The position numbers were made by a program, and so were the translations under genes. DNA of 64,000 nt from Sulfitobacter faviae. Lineage in GTDB: Bacteria; Pseudomonadota; Alphaproteobacteria; Rhodobacterales; Rhodobacteraceae. The stretch lies in the NCBI RefSeq assembly GCF_029870955.1, contig NZ_PGFQ01000001.1, positions 1,240,001 through 1,304,000 of the forward strand. The letters run 5' to 3'. Shown piece after piece: positions 27,193 through 36,895 of this stretch (position 1 is the stretch's first letter; every line of letters starts with the position of its first letter). The notes beneath the pieces are model-generated. The model saw nothing but the letters and a program-made list of their open reading frames with translations. It was not told the DNA's origin and searched no databases.

Positions 27193-29441
27193 TCAGCGGT
27201 CAAGGAAGTTCGGCGCGGGCGCGCTGGCCCCGCTGCCGCTGCTGCCGCCGCCAAAGATATCGCGCAGAACCCTGTCGATCACATTGTCCGCGCCGCCGCC
27301 TTGGTTGCCACCGCCTTGGGGTTGCGGCTGTGGCTGCGGTTCGGGCTGTGCCTCGCTCAGGTTGCTGGGCGGGGCGGGCGCCTGCATCGGCAACTCCTTG
27401 AGGGGCATCCCCTCATGCACGCGGCTCATGGTTTCGCGCCAGATCTCTGCGGGCAGGCCGCCGCCCGTGACCCCGGTAAGCGGCGTATTGTCGTCATAGC
27501 CCATCCAGACCCCGGCCACATAATCCGCCGAGAAGCCCACAAACCAAGCATCCTTATTGGCCGAGGTGGTGCCGGTCTTGCCCGCCAGTTGCCGCCCGCC
27601 AAACTTGGCGCGCTGGCCGGTCCCTTCGGAGATCACCTTTTCCATCATATAGACCAACTGGCGCGCGGCATCTTCTTGGATCACACGTTCGTTGATGCCA
27701 CCGCCGGTGCCCATCAGCGGCTCCGTCTCGCCCAGAAGGCGCAGGTCGACCAACCCGTAGGGCGTCACCGATGAGCCGCCGTTGAGGATACCGGCATAGG
27801 CGCCGGTCATTTCAAGCAGGGTGCTCTCCGATGCGCCAAGCGCCAGCGCCGGACCGGCGGCCAGATCGCTTTTGATGCCGAACTGGGTGGCGACCGAACT
27901 CACCGTTTCGCGGCCCACGCTTTCCGAGACTTTTACCGCCGGAATGTTCAGCGAGCTTTTCAGCGCCTCGGTCAGGGTCACCGGCCCCTTGAAACTCTTG
28001 GTGTAGTTTTTGGGGCACCATTGCCCCGAGCCGGGAATGTTCAGGCAATAGGGCTCATCCACGATGATGTCATCGGGTGAATAGCCCAGATCAAGCGCCG
28101 CGGCATAGATGAAGGGTTTGAAGGCCGAGCCGGTCTGACGCATCGCCTGCGTGGCGCGGTTGAAGGCGCCCGCGACCTTGGTCTTGCGTCCGCCCACAAG
28201 CGCACGCACCGCGCCATCGGAGGACATCACCACGATCGCCGCCTGCGCCTTGGAGCCTTCGCGGACCTTATTCTCAAACACCCATTTCAAACCCTCCTCA
28301 GCCGCGCGTTGGATGCGCTGATCAAGGGTGGTCTTGATGATCACGTCTTCGGTGGTGTTGCGGGTAAAGAACTCCGGCCCCGAAGACATGACCCAGTCGG
28401 CAAAGTAACCGCCCGCCTCGGCCTCTGCCGCCTCGGACAGTTGCGCGGGGTTGGCGATGGCCTCATCAGCCTCGGCGGCAGAGAGATAGCCCTGCTCTTC
28501 CATCAGGCGGATCACCGTGGCGGCGCGGCTTTGCGACCGGTCCAGATTGTTGGTGGGCGAAAGCGTCGTGGGCGCGGTCAGAAGACCGGCCAGCATCGCG
28601 CCTTCGGCGGGCGAGAGGGCCGCTGCGGGCTTGCCAAAGAACCGCTGCGCCGCGGCCTCTGCCCCGAAGGCACCGCCGCCCATATAGGCGCGGTTAAGGT
28701 AGATCGAGAGGATGTCGTTCTTAGTGTATTTCAGCTCCATCGCGATGGCAAAGAGCGCTTCCTTGGCTTTGCGGCCCAAGGACGAACGACGGCATTCCGC
28801 CTCATATTCCTTTTCCGTCATGCCACTGCTGGGGTCATAGGGCTCGCCCAGACAGAGCAGTTTGGCTGTCTGCTGGGTGATGGTCGAACCGCCGTGGCCG
28901 GAAAGCGGCCCGCGCCCCTCGCTCAGGTTGATGCGCACAGCCGAGGCGATGCCCCGCGGGCTGACGCCCAGATGGCGATAGAATCGCTTGTCCTCGGTGG
29001 CGATGACCGCGTTTCGCAGATGTTTGGAGACCGATTCCGCCGAGACCACGCCGCCAAACTGGTCGCCGCGCCAAGCAAAGACCTCTCCCTCACGGTCGAG
29101 CATGGTGACAGAGCCACGCGCGCGGCCATCCAGCAGCGCTTCGAGCGGCGGGATCGTGGTGTAGATATAGCCAACGGCCAAGGCGAGCACGAGGAAGATC
29201 ACAAGGCTCACCCGCCATGTGATGGTCCAGATCAGCCGCCAAATCCAACGGGCCACCCCGCAAAAAAGCCGAGGATACCGCCGCGCCGGGGGCGTTTGGG
29301 ACGGGCGGCTTTGCGGCGGGCGGGCGCGGCCTTGCGCGTGGCCGGCTTGCTTCGCGCCGCGGTCTTGGCCTTGGGTTTGGCCTTACCGGGATACCGCTTG
29401 TCGGCCACCAAAGGGCGTTTGCGCTTGTTCTTGTCGGTCAT
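27193..29441 (-). CDS. penicillin-binding protein 1A-type (transglycosylase/transpeptidase), single frameshift at the N-terminus
   Basis: Bifunctional peptidoglycan synthase. Restored length 749: a Lys/Arg/Pro/Ala-rich cytoplasmic head (MTDKNKRKRPLVADKRYPGK), one transmembrane helix (VSLVIFLVLALAVGYIYT), a GT51 domain with ATEDKRFYRHLGV and GGSTITQQTAK, and a transpeptidase with TGSAFKPF (SxxK), SLN and AGKTGTT, then a Pro/Gln/Gly-rich tail. The head and body are in different frames; one extra C in the run 29256-29259 joins GFFAG to VARWIWRLIW. Periplasmic cell-wall synthesis during elongation is the usual role. Confidence 0.9.
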
Positions 29442-29712
29442 AATATCGCCTGCTCGGCCCTATTTTTCGCCACTTTAGCCTGACTGCAGCGGTTTGTTTA
29501 GCGCTGCAAGGTCCAATCGGCGTCAAATGTCTGATTAATTTATAGGCAGATTCCAGCCTGCGCCCGCTTTTTAGGCGGCACTGCCACGCAATGGCGCAAA
29601 TATGGCAGGCAAACCTGTCCAAGAGTGTCCGATATCCGGTTTTCTCATGCTGCACGGGCAGCCGCCCGCTTCGGTAAGCACGCATTCGGACCCGCAGACA
29701 GGAAACGACCAT

Positions 29713-31020
29713 ATGAAACCCATCTTAATACTTCCCCTCGCAGCGGCGGTCAGCGCCCTGCCCGGGCTGGCGCTGGCACAGGACGCGGAATACGCGACGC
29801 TGGCGGATACGACCTTCATCTTCAACACCCTGCTTTTCCTGATCGGCGGCTTCCTCGTCTTCTGGATGGCGGCGGGTTTCGCCATGCTGGAGGCGGGGCT
29901 GGTGCGTTCCAAGAACGTCACCACGCAGCTGACCAAGAACATGGGCCTCTTTGCGCTTGCCGCGGTCATGTATTGGCTGGTGGGCTATAACATCATGTAT
30001 CCCGGTGACGGCAATTGGATCATGGAAGGCGTCTTTGGCACCTTCGCGACCAAGGACATCAAGACCGAGATCGACGCAGGCGGCTATTCCAACGCCTCCG
30101 ACTTCTTCTTTCAGCTGATGTTCTGCGCCACCACCGCCTCCATCGTGTCGGGTGCGCTGGCCGAGCGGATCAAGCTGTGGCCCTTCCTGATCTTCGTGGT
30201 CGTGCTGACCGGCTTCATCTACCCGATCGAAGCGTCGTGGCAGTGGGGCGGCGGTTTCCTTTCCGCCATGGGCTTCAGCGACTTCGCCGGCTCGACCCTC
30301 GTGCACGCCGCTGGTGGTTTCGCCGCCCTCGCCGGGGCCATCGTTCTGGGGCCGCGTTTGGGTAAATACGGCAAGGATGGCCGCGTTGTGCCGATGCCGG
30401 GTTCCAACCTTGCGCTCGCCACTTTGGGCACGTTCATCCTGTGGATGGGCTGGTTCGGCTTTAACGGTGCGTCGCAGCTTGCCATGGGCACCATCGAAGA
30501 CGTGGACGCCGTGGCGCAGATCTTTGCCAACACCAACATGGCCGCTGCCGCCGGTGCCGTCGCCGCGCTGATCCTGACGCAGGTGATGTACAAGAAAGTC
30601 GACCTGACCATGGTGCTGAACGGCGCGCTGGCCGGTCTCGTCTCGATCACCGCAGGGCCGCTTGACCCGACGCTGTTTGGTGCGCTTTGGATCGGTGCCG
30701 TGGGTGGTGTCATCGTGGTGCTGACCGTGCCGATGCTCGACAAGTTCAAGATCGACGACGTGGTCGGCGCGATCCCGGTTCACCTGATCGCCGGTTTCTG
30801 GGGCACGCTGGTCGTGCCGGTCTATACCGAAGGTACATCCTTCGTCACACAGATCATCGGCTTCGCCGCGGTTGGCCTCTTTGTCTTCATCGTCAGCTTC
30901 GTTGTCTGGCTGATCCTGAAAGCCGCCGGTGGCATCCGCGTCAGCGAAGAGGCCGAGATCACCGGTCTGGACATGTCCGAACTGGGGATGGAAGCCTACC
31001 CCGAGTTCGCCAAGGGCTAA
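29713..31020 (+). CDS. amtB: ammonium transporter
   Basis: A 435-residue Amt/Mep/Rh channel for ammonium uptake, with a cleavable-type N-terminus (start 29713, signal to about LALAQD) and eleven hydrophobic segments. Seen: GFAMLEAGLVRSKN near residue 60, the first pore His in STLVHAAGGFAAL, and the second in AIPVHLIAGFWGTLV, plus WMGWFGFN. I chose 29713 because homology begins there; an upstream in-frame ATG would add 37 unrelated residues. A glnK gene, usual partner of amtB, is not adjacent in the visible upstream 270 bases, which I find otherwise empty of genes. Confidence 0.93.
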   Translation: MKPILILPLAAAVSALPGLALAQDAEYATLADTTFIFNTLLFLIGGFLVFWMAAGFAMLEAGLVRSKNVTTQLTKNMGLFALAAVMYWLVGYNIMYPGDGNWIMEGVFGTFATKDIKTEIDAGGYSNASDFFFQLMFCATTASIVSGALAERIKLWPFLIFVVVLTGFIYPIEASWQWGGGFLSAMGFSDFAGSTLVHAAGGFAALAGAIVLGPRLGKYGKDGRVVPMPGSNLALATLGTFILWMGWFGFNGASQLAMGTIEDVDAVAQIFANTNMAAAAGAVAALILTQVMYKKVDLTMVLNGALAGLVSITAGPLDPTLFGALWIGAVGGVIVVLTVPMLDKFKIDDVVGAIPVHLIAGFWGTLVVPVYTEGTSFVTQIIGFAAVGLFVFIVSFVVWLILKAAGGIRVSEEAEITGLDMSELGMEAYPEFAKG

Positions 31021-31046
31021 GCCCCAGCGACATCGTCAAACAATTG

Positions 31047-31074
31047 ACCGCCCGGCCCGCAATGGCCGGGCGGT
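31047..31074 (+). terminator. rho-independent-type terminator after amtB
   Basis: An 11-pair perfect stem (ACCGCCCGGCC and its complement) with loop CGCAAT, then TTTGCGTT. It starts 26 bases after the amtB stop and ends just before the stop of the convergent kinase gene, so it can serve both. Confidence 0.75.
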
Positions 31075-31079
31075 TTGCG

Positions 31080-32814
31080 TTAGGCCACTAGGGGTAAAGA
31101 AATGGTAAAGGTCGTGCCGACACCCGGGGCGCTGACATAGCGGATGCTGCCGCCGTGCCGGTCCAAAATCTGCCGGGTGATATGCATCCCCAGACCGCTG
31201 CCATAGGCGACCTTGGTGTCGGAGCCGTCGACCTGCGAAAAGGGCGCAAAGACCTGCTCTTCCGCGCCCGGGGGATGCCACAGCCGCTGTCGCTGACCTG
31301 CACATGCGCCATGCCTTCGGACTGCTGTAGGCTGACCTCCACCTGCCCGCCCGGGGCAGAGAATTTCACCGCATTCGACAGCACGTTGCCAAAGACCTGC
31401 CCCAACCGCTCTGCATCGGCTTGGACCGTCAGCACCGCCTTGGGCATCTCGCAGCGGAAGCGGATATCCTTCTCCGGTTGCAGGCTCTCCGCCCGGGCCA
31501 CGGCCTTTTGCACCAGCGGGGCGAGAGCGGCAGGCTGCAGGTCGATGCTGAACTCGGCACTGCTGAGGCTTTGGGTGTCGATCAGATCATTGACCAAAGT
31601 CGTCAGCGTCTCGGAGCTGCCCGCGGCCTTTGCCAGCAGACGCGCCTTTTGCGCATCACTCACCTTGGCCCCGCCCTGCAACAACAGGCCAAGCGCGCCG
31701 TTGATGACCGTCAGCGGGGTGCGCAGCTCATGGCTGACCGTAGCGAGGAACTGCGCCTGCATCTGTTCGGCGGCGATGGCCTTTTCGGCGGCGATCTTCT
31801 GCACGGTCACATCCAAAAGCGCCACGGCCCAGCCCACCTGTTTCTGCCCCGCACCCAGAGAAATCGCATGGGCGCGCACGGCGAAATGGCGGTGGCCCAA
31901 TTGGATATCGGTCACATCGGGCAGGCTGCCATGGGCCGCGAGATAGCGGATGATCGGCCCCAACTCCCCAAAGGCGCTCAGCGGGGCCTCGGGGTCGGCC
32001 TCCCGACGCAAGAGGTCGGCGGCGGCTGGATTGGTCTCAATCGCAGCGCCGCTCGGGTCGACCACAAAAACCGGATCGGTGCTGTTGTAGAACAACAGCT
32101 CGCGCGCGATTGCGTTCACGTCGATCCAGCGGTTATCGGCCACCAGCCAGACCACCAGCGTCAGCGAAAGCGCGAATGAGAAAGGCGTCGGGTCGGTGTT
32201 GAACAGGGTGATGCCGCCCAAGATATAGGCCAGATTGGCCACCATGGGATCAGCGTCGCGGCAAAAAGCTTGAGGAAAAAGCTGCGCACCGCCGGGTTTG
32301 CCGAACGCACCGCCCGCCCCGCCACGACCGCCGCCGCCATGATGACCATGTAAAGATAGGTGATCGCGATGAAGAACAGCGGGCCGTGGTCGGATTGGAC
32401 ATAGGCCCCCTCTGCGCTCAGCAACCACTTGGTTTCGGGGCCATAGAACTTCTCATGCCAACCGCTCGTCACCGCGGCGAGGGTGATCAGCGCAGGCGCA
32501 AGCCCCGCGCAAAGCGGCACGAGCCATCGCGGCACCTTGGCCCCGAGCGCATACTCATAGAGGAAGAAAGCCCAGAAGGTCGGCAGCAGCACGAAGCCGA
32601 TCCACGCCCAACGGCTGACCCCAAATGCGCAGGCGGCAGAGGTGGCGGAAAGCTCGACCCCGACCGACAAAAGCCAGAAATCCATGGCCAGAATGGCCAG
32701 CAAAAACCAATGTTTACCGGGCAGACTGCTATGCCCGCGCACCCAATAGCCCAACACGGTGACAAGCGTGGCTGTCACGATTACCAGCTCTACCGCTGGC
32801 AAGCTCACATCCAA
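31080..32814 (-). CDS. sensor histidine kinase with 7TM input and PAS domain, two frameshifts
   Basis: Hybrid-free sensor kinase, about 578 residues once restored. Residues 1-210: seven hydrophobic helices of the '7TM-HK' input type; then a PAS domain (ELLFYNSTDPVFVVDPSGAAIETN), HisKA with the phospho-His in FLATVSHELRTPL, and HATPase with VFGNVLSNAVKFSAP and DSGCGIP. Two single-base losses break it: G run 32246-32248 (joins LIP to MVANLAYILGG) and G run 31270-31274 (restores PPGAEEQVFAPFSQ and GSGLGMHI). Restored stop is at 31080-31082. No response regulator is adjacent, so the output pathway is unknown. Confidence 0.84.
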
Positions 32815-32962
32815 GCGGATGCAATGTAAGAATGATTCTAAAATTGGCCCGACCCTGAGTTTTCACTCAAGCTATCCAAACATGCCATTTCGACCAAGTT
32901 TTGATTAAAAGAGGCCAGAATAGAGGCATAGGGCGATTGTTCCGCAACAATCGAAGGCTGAT

Positions 32963-32985
32963 CGGGCCGCGACATGCGCGGCCCG
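32963..32985 (-). terminator. hairpin after the aminotransferase gene
   Basis: CGGGCCGCG, an ACATG loop and its exact complement, nine pairs, starting eight bases beyond the aminotransferase stop. The following bases are only moderately T-rich. The core is nearly the same as the 16485-16512 hairpin. Confidence 0.6.
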
Positions 32986-32993
32986 GAGCGCGA

Positions 32994-34175
32994 TTAGATG
33001 CCGACGTCGATGATCGCACGGGCAAGGATGGGCACGCTGTTCTGGTTCAGTCCGGCAATGTTCATACGGCTGTCGCCAACCATATAGATGCCATGTTTTT
33101 CGCGCAGCGCGTCGACCTTATCCGGCGTGGTGCCAAGCCGCGAGAACATGCCCCGGTGCTGGGCAAGGAAGCCAAAGCGGTCCGATCCGGAAAGTTTCTG
33201 CAACTCACCCGCCAGTTGCTCACGCAGACCCAGCATGGCGTTGCGAACATCCTCAAGCTCGGCCATCCAATCGGCCTTGAGCTCGTCATCGGTCAGGATG
33301 GTCGACACGATCCGCGCGCCGTGATCGGGCGGGAAGCTGTAGTTCTGGCGGTTGAGAAAGGCCAAAGTGGCTTGGTTCAGCCCCTGCGCCGCCTCGGCAG
33401 CCACCAGCATCAGAATGCCGGTCCGTTCGCGGTAGATGCCGAAGTTCTTAGAGCAGCTTGCCGCGATCAGGCACTCAGGCACCGAGGCGGCCACTTTGCG
33501 CGTCGCAGCGGCATCCGCCTCCAACCCGTCGCCAAATCCCTGATAGGCGATGTCGATCATCGGCACGGCACCGGTGCTTTGCAGCACTTCGATCACCGCG
33601 TCCCACTCCGCGCTGTTGAGGTTCGCGCCCGTGGGGTTGTGGCAGCAGCCGTGCAGCAGGACCACATCGCCTTTCTTGGCGGTCTTGAGGTCTTCGATCA
33701 TGCCGTCGAAGTTCACGCCGCCGGTCGCGCTGTCGAAATAGCGGTAGTTCACCACTTCCATGCCCAGATAGGACAGGATCGACAGGTGGTTCGGCCATGT
33801 CGGATCAGAGACGAAAACCCGCGCTTCGGGGTTGGCCATGCGCACCAGTTCAAAGGCCTGACGCACAGCACCGGTGCCACCGGGGGTGGCGGCAGCGGCA
33901 ATCGCGCCGCGCGGCACGGCATCGCCTAGAACGAGCGCAGCCATCGCATTGGTATAGGTCGGATCACCCGCCAGACCGGTGTAGACCTTGGTGTCTTGGT
34001 TTTCCCAGATGCGCTGTTCGGCGGCTTTGACGGCGCGCATCACCGGGGTGTTGCCGCTGGCGTCTTTGTAGACACCGACGCCGAGGTCGATCTTCGTGTC
34101 GCGCGGGTCTTCGCGGTAGGCCTGTACAAGGGCGAGGATCTTATCGGCGGGTTGCGCCTTGAGCGTCTCGAACAT
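32994..34175 (-). CDS. aspartate/aromatic amino acid aminotransferase
   Basis: A 393-residue PLP-dependent class I aminotransferase of the AspC/TyrB branch. Seen: IDLGVGVYKDASGNTPVM near residue 27, HGCCHNPTGANL near residue 180, and the PLP Lys in SCSKNFGIYRERTG near residue 245, then the C-terminal MSRLG-like FSRLGTTPDKVDALREKHGIY. It transfers amino groups between aspartate or aromatic amino acids and 2-oxoglutarate. It follows the sulfurtransferase gene by 33 bases; since enzymes of this type can also transaminate cysteine to 3-mercaptopyruvate, the pair could form a cysteine-catabolic unit. Confidence 0.92.
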   Translation of the reverse strand: MFETLKAQPADKILALVQAYREDPRDTKIDLGVGVYKDASGNTPVMRAVKAAEQRIWENQDTKVYTGLAGDPTYTNAMAALVLGDAVPRGAIAAAATPGGTGAVRQAFELVRMANPEARVFVSDPTWPNHLSILSYLGMEVVNYRYFDSATGGVNFDGMIEDLKTAKKGDVVLLHGCCHNPTGANLNSAEWDAVIEVLQSTGAVPMIDIAYQGFGDGLEADAAATRKVAASVPECLIAASCSKNFGIYRERTGILMLVAAEAAQGLNQATLAFLNRQNYSFPPDHGARIVSTILTDDELKADWMAELEDVRNAMLGLREQLAGELQKLSGSDRFGFLAQHRGMFSRLGTTPDKVDALREKHGIYMVGDSRMNIAGLNQNSVPILARAIIDVGI

Positions 34176-34208
34176 TGGGTTCTCCGGTTGGAAGGTAACG
34201 GTAAAAGG

Positions 34209-35063
34209 TTAAGCCGCGCCGGTGGCCACGGGCACGGTGGGGAACATGCCCCATTCCGCCCATGAGCCATCGTAGAGCGACCATTTGCGGTGGCCCAGCC
34301 GCTCCAGCGCCAGCGCCAGCACGGCGGCGGTGATGCCCGAGCCGCAGGAGGTGATGACGGGTTTCGACAGGTCCACGCCCGCCGCCTCGAAAATGGCGCG
34401 GGTCTCTTCGGGGGTCTTCATCGTCTTGTCGTCGTTGAGCAATTCGGTGAAGGGCACGTTACGCGCGCCGGGAATATGGCCTGCGCGCAGCCCCTCGCGC
34501 GGTTCAGGCGCATCGCCGCGGAAACGTGCTGCGGCACGGGCGTCGACGATCTGCGGATCGCCGAGTTTGGAGGCATGGGCCACCTGTGTCACGTCGCGCA
34601 CCAATTGGTTCTGGAAACGCACGGTCATATGGCGGTCGCGCGGGACAGGCGGCATATCTTCAGTCTCGCGCCCCTCGGCCTGCCATTTGGGCAACCCGCC
34701 ATCCAGCACGGCGACATTCTCTTGCCCCATCAGGCGGAACAGCCACCAGACCCGGGCCGCCGACATCAGGCCTGCGCCATCGTAGACCACCACCTGATGC
34801 CCGTCACCCACACCCATGGCGCGCAGCCGCGACATGAATTTCTCGATCGGCGGAGCCATATGCGGCAGGTCTGAGCGCGCGTCAGAGATATCGTCGATGT
34901 CGAAAAAGCGCGCGCCGGGGATGTGCGCGGCGTCATACTCCGCCTTCGGATCGCGCCCGGCGTCGGGCAGATACCACGAGGCATCAAGGATGCGCAGGTC
35001 CGGGTCTTTCAGATGCTGAGCCAACCAATCGGTTGACACCAATGTCTTGGGATCGTCGGCCAT
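34209..35063 (-). CDS. sseA: 3-mercaptopyruvate sulfurtransferase
   Basis: A 284-residue two-domain rhodanese-like protein. The inactive N-terminal domain carries DASWYLPDAGRDPKAEYDAAHIPGA; the C-terminal active loop is TSCGSGITAAVLALAL near residue 235, the CGSG(I/V)T form that marks mercaptopyruvate rather than thiosulfate sulfurtransferases. It moves sulfur from 3-mercaptopyruvate to thiol acceptors or cyanide. First gene of a two-gene unit with the aminotransferase. Confidence 0.91.
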   Translation of the reverse strand: MADDPKTLVSTDWLAQHLKDPDLRILDASWYLPDAGRDPKAEYDAAHIPGARFFDIDDISDARSDLPHMAPPIEKFMSRLRAMGVGDGHQVVVYDGAGLMSAARVWWLFRLMGQENVAVLDGGLPKWQAEGRETEDMPPVPRDRHMTVRFQNQLVRDVTQVAHASKLGDPQIVDARAAARFRGDAPEPREGLRAGHIPGARNVPFTELLNDDKTMKTPEETRAIFEAAGVDLSKPVITSCGSGITAAVLALALERLGHRKWSLYDGSWAEWGMFPTVPVATGAA

Positions 35064-35370
35064 GGGGGCCTCCTTCGTCGCGGGCGTTGCCCATGCCTAT
35101 AACCGGCAGGGGATGCTGGCAAGTGGAAGGGGGGCGGTGAGAGGTGTAAGGAGGGCCATCCCCTGCCCGTGGGGTGGCGATGCTACGGGCTGTTGGCACC
35201 ACTTTATGGTTCAACTTTGATGTGTGCCGTCAAGGAGGCGCCCGCTTCACCAAATCGCCAGCCCGGTCGCACCAAAGGTGCGCCTAGTGTATTCTGGCAC
35301 GCCTCTGGCGTGATGGGCGGGCAGGCGATGGCCCGGCGCCTACGGCTTGATTCCGGGCCTGCCGCGCGTC
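35064..35370. other. intergenic region without a recognised gene; one structured segment
   Basis: A 307-base gap between smpB and sseA. Short frames on both strands have no family features. At 35320-35363 the sequence GGCAGG..GCCCGG pairs with CCGGGC-CTGCC across a 16-base loop, with a five-base bulge, immediately after the smpB stop; CACGCC-TCT-GGCGTG makes a small hairpin just before it. The larger one may be the smpB 3' hairpin. I see no tmRNA tag sequence or other known RNA here. Confidence 0.4.
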
Positions 35371-35859
35371 TTACCCGTGATCTTTCAACAACCGCTGCTT
35401 CTGCCGCGACCAATCGCGCTTGGCCGCCGTCTCGCGCTTATCGTGCAGCTTCTTACCCTTGGCCACGCCGATCTTGATCTTCGCCATGCCGCGATGGTTG
35501 AAATACATCACCAAGGGCACCAGCGTCATGCCCTTGCGTTGCGTCGCGTTCCACAGGTCAGCGAGCTGCTTGCGGCTCACCAGAAGCTTCCGACGTCGGC
35601 GCTCCTCATGTTGAAAGGTCTTGGCCTGCTTGTAGGGCGCCACATAGGAGTTCACCAACCACAGTTCGCCATCCTCCACGGCGGCGTAGCTCTCGGCGAT
35701 ATTCGCCCCGCCTTCGCGTAGGGATTTCACCTCGGATCCCTCAAGGATGATACCGCATTCGATATCTTCTTCGATCGCGTAATCAAACCGCGCGCGGCGG
35801 TTTTCGGCGATCACCTTGTAATTCGGATCGGATTTGGAACTGGATTTGACCTGTGACAT
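35371..35859 (-). CDS. smpB: SsrA-binding protein
   Basis: A 162-residue tmRNA partner that brings tmRNA to stalled ribosomes. Seen: the beta-barrel [31 protein letters not shown] near residues 20-50, the [13 protein letters not shown] segment, [10 protein letters not shown], and the basic tail [16 protein letters not shown] that folds in the ribosomal A site. I chose the start at 35859 ([11 protein letters not shown]), matching family N-termini. The ssrA gene itself is not in the window. Confidence 0.95.
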   Translation of the reverse strand: MSQVKSSSKSDPNYKVIAENRRARFDYAIEEDIECGIILEGSEVKSLREGGANIAESYAAVEDGELWLVNSYVAPYKQAKTFQHEERRRRKLLVSRKQLADLWNATQRKGMTLVPLVMYFNHRGMAKIKIGVAKGKKLHDKRETAAKRDWSRQKQRLLKDHG

Positions 35860-35906
35860 GCCAAAGCATGTAGAGCGCCCCCCGCCCCGGTGCAAGATGC
35901 TGCCGC

Positions 35907-36725
35907 TCAGTCACCGAGCTTGGCGTACACCTCATCCAAATCGATCTCCCCTAGGGGTTGCTTATTGCCGGGGTTGTCGAAGTCATATTTGAACAGATCG
36001 AAGTCGCGTTTGTAGATCTCGCGCATCAGATGCATCGACAGATCGTCAAAGTAATCCTCGACCGGATGCGCCCGCTTGGGCCCATGGCCCTCGCTCTCGT
36101 TAAAGCGCGGGATCGCGGCCAGATCGACGGGGTGCGGCGTGTCCACGGCATCGAGCACCTGCTGCATCCCATCGTTGAACCGCTCGGTCCAGAAGATCTG
36201 GTCGTAGGTGCCGCCGTTGACGATAAAGGTGCTGACATGGCCCGAGACCGCCGACCAGTGAATGTCCGGGTCCATTGGCCGCCGCCAACGAATGGTATCG
36301 CGGGCGAACAGCAGGAACCGCCGGAAACTCGCGATCTGGTCGAACTCCTCCCTGCCGTCCTCACCGCCTACGTCTATCCCGTATTTCTGCACCAGCAGCG
36401 GCACCAGATTGCCGCGATAGCGCCGCCCGTTGCGCTGAATGCCGCAAATCTTGTCAAAGAAAGACGACAGAATTCGCGTGTAAGGGTTGCGCACACAGGT
36501 AAAGGCATAGGATTTGCGCGCCGTCACATTCTCGGTGATCGGCCCCTGCGACCCATCCAAGGCCCATTTATGAATGCCCGACTTGGCATCATGGATGTCG
36601 CCGTCAAAGAATTCGCCATGGTCGGAATAATACATGATCTGGCCAATGGTCGAACAGGCGCATTTTGGCACCACGCGGTACACCATGCTCTCACTTTCCG
36701 TCATCCATGTTCCGGGAAAACCCAT
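35907..36725 (-). CDS. sulfotransferase family protein (PF03567-like)
   Basis: A 272-residue putative PAPS-dependent sulfotransferase. Seen: the 5'-phosphosulfate loop [13 protein letters not shown] at about residues 18-30, and the 3'-phosphate-binding segment [16 protein letters not shown] near residue 78, as in the carbohydrate/sulfotransferase-2 family. No signal peptide or membrane segment is obvious. It is divergent from the GT14-type glycosyltransferase at 36896, with 170 bases between, which suggests sulfation of a surface polysaccharide. Acceptor unknown. Confidence 0.8.
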   Translation of the reverse strand: MGFPGTWMTESESMVYRVVPKCACSTIGQIMYYSDHGEFFDGDIHDAKSGIHKWALDGSQGPITENVTARKSYAFTCVRNPYTRILSSFFDKICGIQRNGRRYRGNLVPLLVQKYGIDVGGEDGREEFDQIASFRRFLLFARDTIRWRRPMDPDIHWSAVSGHVSTFIVNGGTYDQIFWTERFNDGMQQVLDAVDTPHPVDLAAIPRFNESEGHGPKRAHPVEDYFDDLSMHLMREIYKRDFDLFKYDFDNPGNKQPLGEIDLDEVYAKLGD

Positions 36726-36895
36726 GCGCGTCCTGCCTCCTGCTGGCGTTGGCTGTTTTGAGCAACAGTCAGACCTCGGTGCAAAAAAGCAAAGAAATGC
36801 TGTTTATTCAATCGGTCTTCAGGATTAACTAGGAAGGTGATCCACGACAAAAGGCCGATGCAAGCGGGCCGCGACAAGGACATTCGGTATCCTGC

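Noticed and set aside
29442..29712. Sigma-54 promoter upstream of amtB
   Set aside because: The nearest GG...GC pair (in GGCACTGCCACGCA) has nine bases between instead of ten and a poor -12 element.
35064..35370. tmRNA or other stable RNA beside smpB
   Set aside because: No resume codon with an ANDN-type tag, no tRNA-like acceptor and no T-loop were found; only simple hairpins.
36860..36880. Third copy of the GGGCCGCGACA hairpin near 36865
   Set aside because: Only the left arm is present; no facing arm follows, so it is not a hairpin.
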